Assembly (NCBI GenBank): GCA_018269005.1
Contig: JAFDVK010000053.1
Location: 154,687 to 218,686, forward strand
DNA from: Acidobacteriota bacterium
GTDB lineage: Bacteria; Acidobacteriota; Blastocatellia; Pyrinomonadales; Pyrinomonadaceae
Length of the DNA stretch: 64,000 nucleotides
Direction: 5' to 3'
Position numbers and translations under genes: made by a program
Part shown: in pieces, positions 25,820-33,822 of the stretch
Numbering within the stretch: position 1 is the stretch's first letter
How the letters are laid out: every line of letters starts with the position of its first letter
The notes under the pieces: model-generated
Told to the model about the DNA's origin: nothing
Databases searched by the model: none
Seen by the model: only the letters and a program-made list of their open reading frames with translations

Positions 25820-28312
25820 ATGAAGAAAATAGCGGTTTTCCGTACGACCTTGACGCTTGTCCTGCTTTTTGGACTACTTTCGCCGGCGTTCGCGCTTGGT
25901 ATCGGCGACGGCAAAAAGCATTTCAAACAGGGAATGAAGTACGAGGTGTCTGAGGAATGGGACAAGGCTTGCGAGGAATTTGCTCTCGCGGTCAACGAGA
26001 ACCCGAAGAACCCGGAATACCGCCTACACCTGCGGCGTGCGCTGTTCAACGCCTCGCAGATGTTTATGAGGCGCGGAACCGTCGCCGCGGATGAGAAGGA
26101 TTATGCGGGTGCGTACAATGCTTTTCGACGTGCGTATGGGTTCGATCCGACGAACGAGCTTGCAAAGAGCGAAATGGAGCGAATGGTGCGGCTCCAAAAA
26201 GACGCTAGCTCGCCGGATGGCAAGGCTGCCGATGGCTCAGATCTTAAGGTCAAGCCGGCGGCCTACAAACCGGAGGATGTGCAGCTTCCGCAGCAGCTTG
26301 AAAAGCTTCGCGATGTGCCGTTTCCGGCCGGCATCGACCTTCAGTTCATTGTCAAGGAACTTGCGAAGGATCTCGACCTCAACGTGCTTTTCGACAGCGA
26401 ATCGCGGCTTGATTCGCGAAAGGTGAAGATCGAGTTGAAGAACGTCACTTCGGCTCGAGCTCTCGACTATATCTTTTTGCAGGAGAATCTTTTCTTCCAA
26501 AAGGTCGGCCCGCGTACGATCCTCGTCGCATCGAATAACCGACGCAATATTCTCCAGCAGCTCGTACTTAAGACGTTCTACCTCGCAAATGCGAGCCCTA
26601 AAGACATTCAGAAGGTCATTCAAGGTGCGATACCTGCCCAAGGCGGCCGTCCGCAGACCATCATTCTGCCTGATGATGCGACGAACAGCGTTACCGTCCG
26701 CGACACTTCGGAGAATATCAAGATCATCGGGAGACTCATCCGCGCGCTCGATAAGGATCGCGCCGAGGTCGTTATGGACGTAGCGATCTACGAAGTCAAT
26801 CGCGGCGACCTTCTCCAATTTGGTAACCAGATCGGCACGGGCGGCGATAGAGGAACGCTGCTGAATCTGGGCGGTGTTGGCTTCCCGACGGCGCATCAAG
26901 GTTCGACCGGCCCGATCACGAACGGAATGCCTTTCTCGGGCACCGATCTCTTGAGCATAGCGATCGGGCTTCCGATCAGTTCTATCGCGGCCCTTCAAAG
27001 CAAGACCAACACAAAGCTTGTCGCATCCACGCAGATCCACGCTTTCAATAACGAAGATTCGTCGGCGACGATCGGCCAGCGTGTTCCGGTCCAGAGTGCA
27101 CAGTTCGTGACCGGTGCGGGAACAACGCCGGGCAATGGCGGCGTAGTGTCGAATGTGATCAACTACGAGAAGGTCGGTCTTTCGCTGAAGTTCAAGCCGA
27201 TCGTTTTCCCGAATCAAGATGTTCAGGTCGCGATGGAGATCGAGTCGAAGGACATCGGTGCCGGACCGGATCCGTTCACGCCGATCTTCACAGAGCGCAC
27301 GATAAAAGGCACGGCTCGCGTCCAGAATAACAAGACGCTGCTGCTTGCGAGTGTTGCACAGAATAACGAGCGGAACGGCCGCACGGGCTTACCGCTTTTG
27401 GGTCTTATACCGATCCTTGGCAGATTGTTTACTGCGCCGAAGAAAGAGAATGCGCAGATCGATATCGTGATCGCGGTAACGCCGCGCGTCATCCGAGCTC
27501 CTGCCATTCTGCCTGAAGATCTTGTCGAACAAGATACTGGAAGCCTTGCCACGCCTACAAGCGGACAGCTTGAGGCGATGATGATCGAAGAGCAGCGTGA
27601 AGAACTTCTCGCTGCTGCACGGCGCAAGCCGACGAATGTCGTGATCGATCTTCCTGATCAAAAACCCGATGCTCCGCAGTATGTTCGGTCGGATACCACC
27701 GCTCAGGCCTCGCCGGAAACGACTTCACCGGCAGTTGAACCGACAGCGATCGTGGCGGCTGATACGAAAACTTCTGCGACATCAAATGCCGACGCACCGC
27801 TGCTCAAGCCGATCGATAATTCGGTTCGAACGCTGAATCTTACCGAAACGGCAGATCGGCCGGACAACCCGGCGTCGCCCCTTGCCCTCAAACCGATCAG
27901 TGCGGCTGTTTCGAGTGCGGCCGTGCAGCTAGCGGCCGTAGCTGCAATGAAAGCTGGCGAGAAGGTTCGCGTTGCCGTCGCCTTTTCAAGCCCTGAAGCG
28001 TTTCGTTCTGCCGTTCTTGGCGTCAAGTACGACTCAACGAAGCTGGCGATAAGAGGCATTTCGCTTGGTGATGCGTTTGGTGAAAAAGCGAATTCAAAGG
28101 TGATGCCATTTCTGAATACGGACGGAAAGACGTACTTTTCGCTGATCGCACCAGAAGGGATGACCACTCCGCCGACCGGTGTGATCGCATACCTGGATGT
28201 CGAAGCTTTGGCCGATGGAGTGCCAATGATCGCCTTCGATACTGATGTTCTGAATTTGATGACGGAGGACGGCCGGAACATCCCGGTCGCAGTTGCGATA
28301 GAAGGGAAGTGA
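25820..28312 (+). CDS. Type II/IV secretion secretin with TPR and C-terminal cohesin domain
   Basis: 830 residues. A signal peptide (to about 26) is followed by a TPR-like region (30-110) and a secretin N-terminal domain (about 150-240, FPAGIDLQFIVKELAKDLDL). An N1 domain follows (about 245-320, DDATNSVTVRDTSENIKIIG). The secretin pore (about 395-575) has FTERTIKGTARVQNNKTLLL and GLPLLGLIPILGRLF. A Pro/Thr/Ala linker leads to a cohesin-like domain (about 700-828, VRVAVAFSSPEAFRSAVLGV, ending LDVEALADG and DGRNIPVAV). It forms an outer-membrane ring. It is followed, with overlaps, by two pseudopilins and a PilM-like protein, so it belongs to a type II secretion or pilus-like machine. The ATPase and platform genes are not here. 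Confidence 0.9.
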   Translation: MKKIAVFRTTLTLVLLFGLLSPAFALGIGDGKKHFKQGMKYEVSEEWDKACEEFALAVNENPKNPEYRLHLRRALFNASQMFMRRGTVAADEKDYAGAYNAFRRAYGFDPTNELAKSEMERMVRLQKDASSPDGKAADGSDLKVKPAAYKPEDVQLPQQLEKLRDVPFPAGIDLQFIVKELAKDLDLNVLFDSESRLDSRKVKIELKNVTSARALDYIFLQENLFFQKVGPRTILVASNNRRNILQQLVLKTFYLANASPKDIQKVIQGAIPAQGGRPQTIILPDDATNSVTVRDTSENIKIIGRLIRALDKDRAEVVMDVAIYEVNRGDLLQFGNQIGTGGDRGTLLNLGGVGFPTAHQGSTGPITNGMPFSGTDLLSIAIGLPISSIAALQSKTNTKLVASTQIHAFNNEDSSATIGQRVPVQSAQFVTGAGTTPGNGGVVSNVINYEKVGLSLKFKPIVFPNQDVQVAMEIESKDIGAGPDPFTPIFTERTIKGTARVQNNKTLLLASVAQNNERNGRTGLPLLGLIPILGRLFTAPKKENAQIDIVIAVTPRVIRAPAILPEDLVEQDTGSLATPTSGQLEAMMIEEQREELLAAARRKPTNVVIDLPDQKPDAPQYVRSDTTAQASPETTSPAVEPTAIVAADTKTSATSNADAPLLKPIDNSVRTLNLTETADRPDNPASPLALKPISAAVSSAAVQLAAVAAMKAGEKVRVAVAFSSPEAFRSAVLGVKYDSTKLAIRGISLGDAFGEKANSKVMPFLNTDGKTYFSLIAPEGMTTPPTGVIAYLDVEALADGVPMIAFDTDVLNLMTEDGRNIPVAVAIEGK

Positions 28313-28932
28313 GGTTTTCTAAGCAAAACGGATACAGCCTGCTTGAGCTTGTTGCCACGCTCAGCGTGCTTGCGATCCTCGTCATGGGCGCGATACCGCT
28401 CGCGCAGACGGCTGTAAAGCGACAAAAGGAAACCCGCCTTCGAGAGACATTACGGGACGTTCGGCGTGCGATCGATGAGTTCAAGCGTGATTCACTCGGA
28501 GCGTGTCCGCAAGGCGCTGTCTCGTCGGGAAATCGCACGATGCCGGGCGGAAATATTCCGACGGATCCGCGAAGCCGCGTTGTGATCGACGACTGTACGA
28601 TCTTCACTGTTGACAATCTCGATCGATATCCTCCGAGCCTTCAGGTCCTCGTCGATGGCGTTAAGGTGCGTCCGCGTGGGGCCGATGTTCGCGGCGGCCG
28701 CGGGCTCGGCGATGATGACACGCAGGCGACCGACATCAACCAGAACAAGGAGCGGAAAAAAGTTTACTTGCGTGAGCTGCCTGTTGACCCGATGACGGGA
28801 AAGACCGAGTGGAAGCTGCGTTCGTCCTATCAGGAGAAAGACGCTGATTCCTGGGACAGCGTTAACGTTTTTGATATTAGGTCCACCTCCGACGATGAGG
28901 CGCTGAACGGCGAGAAGTATTCTGATTGGTGA
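28309..28932 (+). CDS. Prepilin-like (pseudopilin) protein 1
   Basis: 207 residues starting at a GTG that overlaps the secretin stop. The class III signal QNGYSLLELVATLSVLAILV has Gly at -1 and Glu at +5 for prepilin peptidase, followed by a hydrophobic helix and a charged helix (KETRLRETLRDVRRAIDEFK). A globular part carries two cysteines and a Pro/Asp-rich end (LPVDPMTGKTEW) typical of GspG-like major pseudopilins. It is longer than GspG (about 140), with an inserted segment of about 70 residues. Confidence 0.85.
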   Translation: MRFSKQNGYSLLELVATLSVLAILVMGAIPLAQTAVKRQKETRLRETLRDVRRAIDEFKRDSLGACPQGAVSSGNRTMPGGNIPTDPRSRVVIDDCTIFTVDNLDRYPPSLQVLVDGVKVRPRGADVRGGRGLGDDDTQATDINQNKERKKVYLRELPVDPMTGKTEWKLRSSYQEKDADSWDSVNVFDIRSTSDDEALNGEKYSDW

Positions 28933-29336
28933 TGCTTAAGAAAATGAGCGATCGACGACGCGAGGGCGGCTTTTCGCTGCTCGAGTTGATGATCGCAATG
29001 TTCATTCTGATCATTTTGATCTCGGTTGCGATACCGACTTATCAAAGAAGTGTGCAGCACGCAAAAGAGACTGTGCTGCAAGAGAATCTTTGGCAGATGC
29101 GGCGAGCGATCGATCAGTTCTATGCGGACAAGGGACATCTGCCAAAAAGCATCGATGACCTTGTCACAGAAAAATATCTTCGTGAGAAGCCTATCGATCC
29201 CGTGACCGAATCCACGGAATGGACCGAGGTGCAAGGTGACGATCCTGCCGCCAAAGAGGGCGAAACCGGCCTAAAGGATGTTAAAAGCACGGCTGAAGGC
29301 ATGGACAGCAACGGCAAGGAGTACTCAAAATATTGA
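28932..29336 (+). CDS. GspG-like pseudopilin 2
   Basis: 134 residues from the ATG at 28932, which shares one base with the previous stop. The class III signal GGFSLLELMIAMFILIILIS has Glu at +5. The body QENLWQMRRAIDQFYADKGH, then LPKSIDDLV and KPIDPVTESTEW, matches the GspG pattern of a calcium-loop region near the C terminus. It is likely the major pseudopilin of the secretin-linked machine. Confidence 0.88.
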   Translation: MLKKMSDRRREGGFSLLELMIAMFILIILISVAIPTYQRSVQHAKETVLQENLWQMRRAIDQFYADKGHLPKSIDDLVTEKYLREKPIDPVTESTEWTEVQGDDPAAKEGETGLKDVKSTAEGMDSNGKEYSKY

Positions 29337-30277
29337 TGTTCGAATTTCTGACTTCGCCGAATTTTCCGAATGCCGGCCTCGGCATCGAGGAGCGCTCTAT
29401 CACAGCTGTTTCATTGGATGGCGGTCGAGGTGGATTGCGCATAAGGCAATGCGCTACGAGTTCGCTTCCGCCCGGCGTGATCAAGGGTGATTTTTTCGAG
29501 CAGAACATCGTTGATGAATCGTCCTTTATCAAATACTTGGACGACACGTTGGCAGTTGCCGGCCTTTTGAATCAAAAACGTTGGTCGGTCTCGCTTCCGG
29601 GAAGTTCGGCTCGCACGGCGATAGTTACTCTTGAAACGGAACCGTCGTCAAAGAGCGAGTGGCAGGAGATATTCGATTGGAAAGCTGAACAAACTTTTGG
29701 GATCGGTGCCTCAGATCTTCGGATCTCACGCAGAAAGATATCGAACGATGTCGAGGGCCGATCGCGCTACTTTACAACTGCGATACGCCTCGCGGTCATC
29801 GATGAATACGAGACGATCTTTGAGCGTTTTGGCCGACGCGCTGGCCTTGTTCTGCCGCGCGTGATCAGTGAGGCGACCTGGCTTTATAACAGCTTGGCGG
29901 GTGACGCTCTGTTATTGAGTGCCCAACCGGGCGGGTTTTCCGGGCTTTTGCTCCGCAATAGCGAGCCGGCGGTGGTGCGTTCGGTGACATGCAGTCCGTC
30001 GGAGGCTGGAAACGAGATATATCGACTCTTGATGTTCTATCACGACCGGTATGGCGGCATTCTCGAGAACATTCTCCTGATCGGGGAAGAGATCGGCCGG
30101 AGCGATGTGATCGCGGCCGCGGCAGAGGCATTTGGGCGGGAGATCGACGTGCTCGATGCGGACGATCTAGGGCTGGATCGGGCCGGAACTGGATTGTCTT
30201 TTGACGTCCTTGCGGCACCATCTGGTCTAGCGTCGCTTCATTTTGGTTCGCAGTTCTCCGCTACGGCAGCCGGCTGA
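29336..30277 (+). CDS. PilM/GspL-like actin-fold protein
   Basis: 313 residues from the ATG overlapping the previous stop. The N-terminal part GLGIEERSITAVSLDGGRGG looks like the phosphate-1 region of the actin/PilM fold. It is followed by a region (VSLPGSSARTAIVTLE, FDWKAEQTFGI) that matches PilM-like descriptions. No membrane segment is seen, so it would be cytoplasmic like PilM and not a single-pass GspL. It would bridge an inner-membrane subcomplex to the cytoplasmic ATPase. It overlaps the pseudopilin gene and ends 38 bp before the sigma factor gene. Confidence 0.65.
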   Translation: MFEFLTSPNFPNAGLGIEERSITAVSLDGGRGGLRIRQCATSSLPPGVIKGDFFEQNIVDESSFIKYLDDTLAVAGLLNQKRWSVSLPGSSARTAIVTLETEPSSKSEWQEIFDWKAEQTFGIGASDLRISRRKISNDVEGRSRYFTTAIRLAVIDEYETIFERFGRRAGLVLPRVISEATWLYNSLAGDALLLSAQPGGFSGLLLRNSEPAVVRSVTCSPSEAGNEIYRLLMFYHDRYGGILENILLIGEEIGRSDVIAAAAEAFGREIDVLDADDLGLDRAGTGLSFDVLAAPSGLASLHFGSQFSATAAG

Positions 30278-30315
30278 AACCTTTTTTTGCAGAATTCCGT
30301 AAATACTGTCTGAAT

Positions 30316-30921
30316 ATGCCTTCTGCTTCGATCAACTTCGCGAATGTTACCGAACTCTCGGATATCGAGCTTATTGCAAGATCGCTCCGTGGAGGTGCCG
30401 ACCATTTCGAAGCCTTGGTCCATCGGTATCAGCGGCCGATCACGGGTTATGTTTATCGGATGCTTGGGGATTTTGAGGCGTCGCTTGACGTAACGCAGGA
30501 AGTATTTATTAAGGTTTACAATTCACTCAGCAAATACAGCTCAGATTACAAATTCTCGACATGGCTCTATCGGATCGCGCACAATGCGGCGATTGACCAC
30601 ATTCGCCGCAATACGGTTACCGCGCAAAGCCTGGAGACTGAAAATGACGAAGGCGCCTTCGAGATGCAGCTTCAATCAAAAGCTCCGAGTCCTGAACAGG
30701 AGCGTGAGCGAAGCGAATGGCGGACCGAGATCGAACTTGTCGTTCGCTGTCTCCCTCCGGCCTATCGCGATCTGATCATCTTGCGGCATTCGCACGACCT
30801 AAGCTATGACGAGATCAAGGAGATAACCGGCTTGCCGCTCGGCACGGTCAAGAATAGGTTGTTCCGTGCTCGCGAGATGATGCGCGAATTGTTCATTAAG
30901 CGAGGTTTCGACGGCATTTGA
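30316..30921 (+). CDS. ECF RNA polymerase sigma factor
   Basis: 201 residues. Sigma region 2 is HRYQRPITGYVYRMLGDFEA with DVTQEVFIKVYNSLSKY and FSTWLYRIAHNAAIDHIRR. Region 4 is LPPAYRDLIILRHSHDLSYD and IKEITGLPLGTVKNRLFRAR. It resembles the RpoE-like ECF group that is controlled by a membrane anti-sigma factor. The anti-sigma gene overlaps its stop by one base. Confidence 0.93.
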   Translation: MPSASINFANVTELSDIELIARSLRGGADHFEALVHRYQRPITGYVYRMLGDFEASLDVTQEVFIKVYNSLSKYSSDYKFSTWLYRIAHNAAIDHIRRNTVTAQSLETENDEGAFEMQLQSKAPSPEQERERSEWRTEIELVVRCLPPAYRDLIILRHSHDLSYDEIKEITGLPLGTVKNRLFRAREMMRELFIKRGFDGI

Positions 30922-31496
30922 TGGCGAAAGAACTAAACTGTGAAAATTTCGACCTTGCCGCATTTGTTGACGGCGAACTCGATGCGCATGCCGATCTTGC
31001 TATCGAAGCTCATTTGGGTGCTTGTCCGTCCTGCCGCTCGGAATTGAACGCTCAAAAGCAGTTCTTGAGAATGCTGGAAACAAGTCTTCGCAAACCGGAA
31101 GCTGAAATGGAGCTCCCGAGGGATTTTTCCAAAAGGATCATCACTACCGCGGAGAATAACGTTGTTGGGCTGCGGTCTTGGAAGGAGCGATTTAATGCGG
31201 TATTCATCATCGCCTCCCTCCTTATTTTCTCGCTCTTCGTTCTTGGCGCGGAAGGTGCGGATCTTGTCGCGACGTCCGGTTCACTAGTTCAGAAACTAGC
31301 CGCGGTCGGTGCTTTCGCAACCCAGATGGCGTATTCGTTCCTAATGGGCGTTGTTGTTCTCGTACGTTCTCTAGTTCGCATCTTGAACCCGGCAGATGGT
31401 GTACTGGCTACGTTAGGAGTATTCGGAGTCGTTAGCTTGTTCGTTTTAGGGCTGAAATTTGTGCCATTCCGCAAACTCCTGCGTCCTTTGTTCTGA
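30921..31496 (+). CDS. Zinc-finger (zf-HC2) membrane anti-sigma factor
   Basis: 191 residues from the ATG at 30921. The N-terminal ASD domain has DLAAFVDGELDAHADLAIEA and HLGACPSCR, the His-x3-Cys-x2-Cys zinc motif. Two or three membrane segments follow (FIIASLLIFSLFVLGAEG, AYSFLMGVVVLVRSLV, GVFGVVSLFVLGLKFV). It would hold the ECF sigma factor at the inner membrane until a signal triggers release. Confidence 0.88.
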   Translation: MAKELNCENFDLAAFVDGELDAHADLAIEAHLGACPSCRSELNAQKQFLRMLETSLRKPEAEMELPRDFSKRIITTAENNVVGLRSWKERFNAVFIIASLLIFSLFVLGAEGADLVATSGSLVQKLAAVGAFATQMAYSFLMGVVVLVRSLVRILNPADGVLATLGVFGVVSLFVLGLKFVPFRKLLRPLF

Positions 31497-31499
31497 TCC

Positions 31500-32462
31500 G
31501 TGAAAAATAGTTCTAAAGCCCAAGGTATTTTAGCTAAACGCCGAAGTACGATCTTCGCCGTCGTGGTGACGCTCTTGGCATTGACGGCCTTTTCGCGGAC
31601 GGCGACCGCACATCCCGAGATCTCAGTTTCTGAAGAGCAGAAAATGATAACCGTCGGCGACGCTCCCGAACAGGAAGTTTATGCCTTCGGCAAGTCCGTT
31701 ACAGTGAGCAAACGGGCAAAAGGCGTGCTTGCGATCGGCGGCGACGTCGTGATCGAAGGCAGGATAGAGGGCGATGTCGCGACGATCGGCGGCAATATTA
31801 TCCAACGCCATGACGCTTTTGTCGGCGGCGATGTGATCGTGATCGGCGGAGCCTACAAACCGGAAGCCGAAAAACCGGCGCGCGTGGACGGAAAGCAGAC
31901 TGTCGTCTTTGGGATGTTGGAAGAACCTCTTAAGGATTTTGCCCGCGACCCGGCAAGTTTGCTTTCACCTTCCGTCTCGCTTAGTTTCTTTGCTCAGCGG
32001 TTGGTGCTTGCCCTTATCTGGTTCGTGATCTCGATGGTGTTCTCGACGATCGCTCCAGGTGCGGTCGGGCGTGCCGCTGCCAAACTAAATCTCTCGCCGG
32101 TCAAGGTGTGTGCGATCGGGGCGGGCGTTTTTATGGCCACGGGCGTTGTTGTGATCGCAAGTGCCATCACGCTCCCGAATTTTCTTGCGGTAGCCGCCCT
32201 CGGCCTCTGTCTCCTTTTATTGCTTTTCGGATACGTCTTTGGCAGGATCGCTCTACATGTGTCCCTTGGTAAGTGGATACAGAGAACTACGTTTCCCGAG
32301 AATAACCGCTCGGAGACGCTTGCAACTCTTACCGGCGTTCTAGTTTGGACGCTCGTCCTTTCCTTGCCGTTCGTCTGGCCGATCGCATTGTTTGCAACAT
32401 TTGCGTTCGGCATTGGCTTGATCGTGATGGCCACTTCTAGGTCTGATTTTCGGACGATCTAG
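31500..32462 (+). CDS. Polymer-forming-domain membrane protein
   Basis: 320 residues starting at GTG, 3 bp after the anti-sigma stop. After an N-terminal signal or anchor (IFAVVVTLLALTAFSRTATA) comes a right-handed beta-helix-like stretch with bactofilin repeats (AKGVLAIGGDVVIEGRIEGD, VATIGGNI, GGDVIVIGG). Four or so membrane segments follow. The bactofilin-like part would lie outside the cytoplasm because of the signal sequence. Position suggests it belongs to the sigma/anti-sigma operon and may be a sensor or target. The exact function is unknown. Confidence 0.75.
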   Translation: MKNSSKAQGILAKRRSTIFAVVVTLLALTAFSRTATAHPEISVSEEQKMITVGDAPEQEVYAFGKSVTVSKRAKGVLAIGGDVVIEGRIEGDVATIGGNIIQRHDAFVGGDVIVIGGAYKPEAEKPARVDGKQTVVFGMLEEPLKDFARDPASLLSPSVSLSFFAQRLVLALIWFVISMVFSTIAPGAVGRAAAKLNLSPVKVCAIGAGVFMATGVVVIASAITLPNFLAVAALGLCLLLLLFGYVFGRIALHVSLGKWIQRTTFPENNRSETLATLTGVLVWTLVLSLPFVWPIALFATFAFGIGLIVMATSRSDFRTI

Positions 32463-32596
32463 CTAAGACGCATTGCCTTTTGCAATCTTTGCGCAAGGTT
32501 TACACAACTTTACATAAACCGTCGAACCTTACTGGTACTATTTACGTCATACCCTTTTACTGGGGAGAGGCTCTATCTGAGGCTTAAGTAGCAAAT

Positions 32597-33790
32597 ATGG
32601 CGCAGAACGCAATCATATCGATTTTTATACTTTTAATTAGTGCGTTGGTTTCACAAGTATTCGGACAGACCATCGATCCGATGAAGCCTGTGCTCGTACG
32701 CGGGGACGTCATGGCGGTTTCCGCCAGTTCGGCCACTCTGAACGCCACCGGCAAAACGGTTACGGCAGAGTTCTCCGAGAAGACGGAGTTCAAGAAGATC
32801 TCTCCAGATCTCAATTTGCGGTCCGCAGTTATTTCAAGCCTTGCCGATATAAAGGTTGGCGACAAACTTATCGTTTCGTGCCTGATCAAACCGGATGGCG
32901 GCTGCAACGCAATTCGCAGCTATTTGGTGAGCACCGCGGAACTTTCTGCCAAAGAGGCAAAAGAAGCGTCGGAGTGGAAAACTCGCGGCATTTCGGGAAA
33001 GGTCGAGTCGATCGATGCGATCAAACGGACCGTGACGATCAAAGTGAGCGGGCTGATGAGCGCTCAATCGGTCTTGGTCTCTTTCAAGCCAAATGCTGAA
33101 TTTCTGCATTATGCGGATGACTCGATCGAATTTTCGGATGCAAAGCCGACCGATTTTCTAGGTATCGGAGTCGGTGACATCTTGAGGGCTGTCGGTGAGC
33201 GAAGTGCTGACAGTACAGGGTTCACGGCCGAAAAAGTGCTCGTTGGGTCATTTAAAACGATCGCGGGTACGGTGAAGTCCGTGGACGCTTCGAAGAACGA
33301 AGTTGTGATCTCGGATTTCGCGACAGGCAAAGACGTAACGATCGCTACCGCAAAGGTGACAACATTCAAGCGCTTTCCTGCTGAAGATGCGGAAAGGCTT
33401 GCCGGGATGCAGGCAGCGATGCGCAACGCCGCTTCCGGTGCGCAGGCCGGCGGACGTCCTCAAGGAGGACAAGCACAAGGCAGCGGCAACCGGCCGGTCG
33501 GACAGCAAGGTGGTCAACGCCCTGGCGGAATGGCGGGCGGGCCTCGCGGCGGTGTTGATGAAATGCTCGATCGTTTCCCAACGATCACGACGGCGGATCT
33601 TAAGGTAGGCGATATGATCGCGATATCGAGTACGAGAGAGAACGCCTCGGGACATGTTACCGCATTTAAACTTTTGGCCGGTGTTGAACCCTTCCTGCGT
33701 TTAGCGCAGATGGGTAACGGCGGCGGACGACGCGGCCAAGGGCTTGACGCATCATTTTCTATCCCGGGCCTTGACGGAAGCGGGTTCTGA
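32597..33790 (+). CDS. DUF5666-like exported protein
   Basis: 397 residues with a signal peptide (FILLISALVSQVFGQ). Three similar beta modules read as VRGDVMAVSASSATLNATG, ISGKVESIDAIKRTVTIKV and IAGTVKSVDASKNEVVIS, each followed by an IKVGDxL-type ending. This is the pattern of DUF5666/OB-like repeats. Residues about 280-310 are Gly/Gln/Pro-rich (GGRPQGGQAQGSGNRPVGQQ). It is 32 bp ahead of the TonB receptor on the same strand, and the receptor carries a similar Gly-rich stretch. It is probably periplasmic, with no known reaction. Confidence 0.65.
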   Translation: MAQNAIISIFILLISALVSQVFGQTIDPMKPVLVRGDVMAVSASSATLNATGKTVTAEFSEKTEFKKISPDLNLRSAVISSLADIKVGDKLIVSCLIKPDGGCNAIRSYLVSTAELSAKEAKEASEWKTRGISGKVESIDAIKRTVTIKVSGLMSAQSVLVSFKPNAEFLHYADDSIEFSDAKPTDFLGIGVGDILRAVGERSADSTGFTAEKVLVGSFKTIAGTVKSVDASKNEVVISDFATGKDVTIATAKVTTFKRFPAEDAERLAGMQAAMRNAASGAQAGGRPQGGQAQGSGNRPVGQQGGQRPGGMAGGPRGGVDEMLDRFPTITTADLKVGDMIAISSTRENASGHVTAFKLLAGVEPFLRLAQMGNGGGRRGQGLDASFSIPGLDGSGF

Positions 33791-33822
33791 TATTTGTTCT
33801 AATTTTCATTCATACGATACAT

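Noticed and set aside
26237..27217. 326-codon minus-strand frame inside the secretin gene
   Set aside because: Shadow frame; the plus-strand protein has clear secretin motifs across it.
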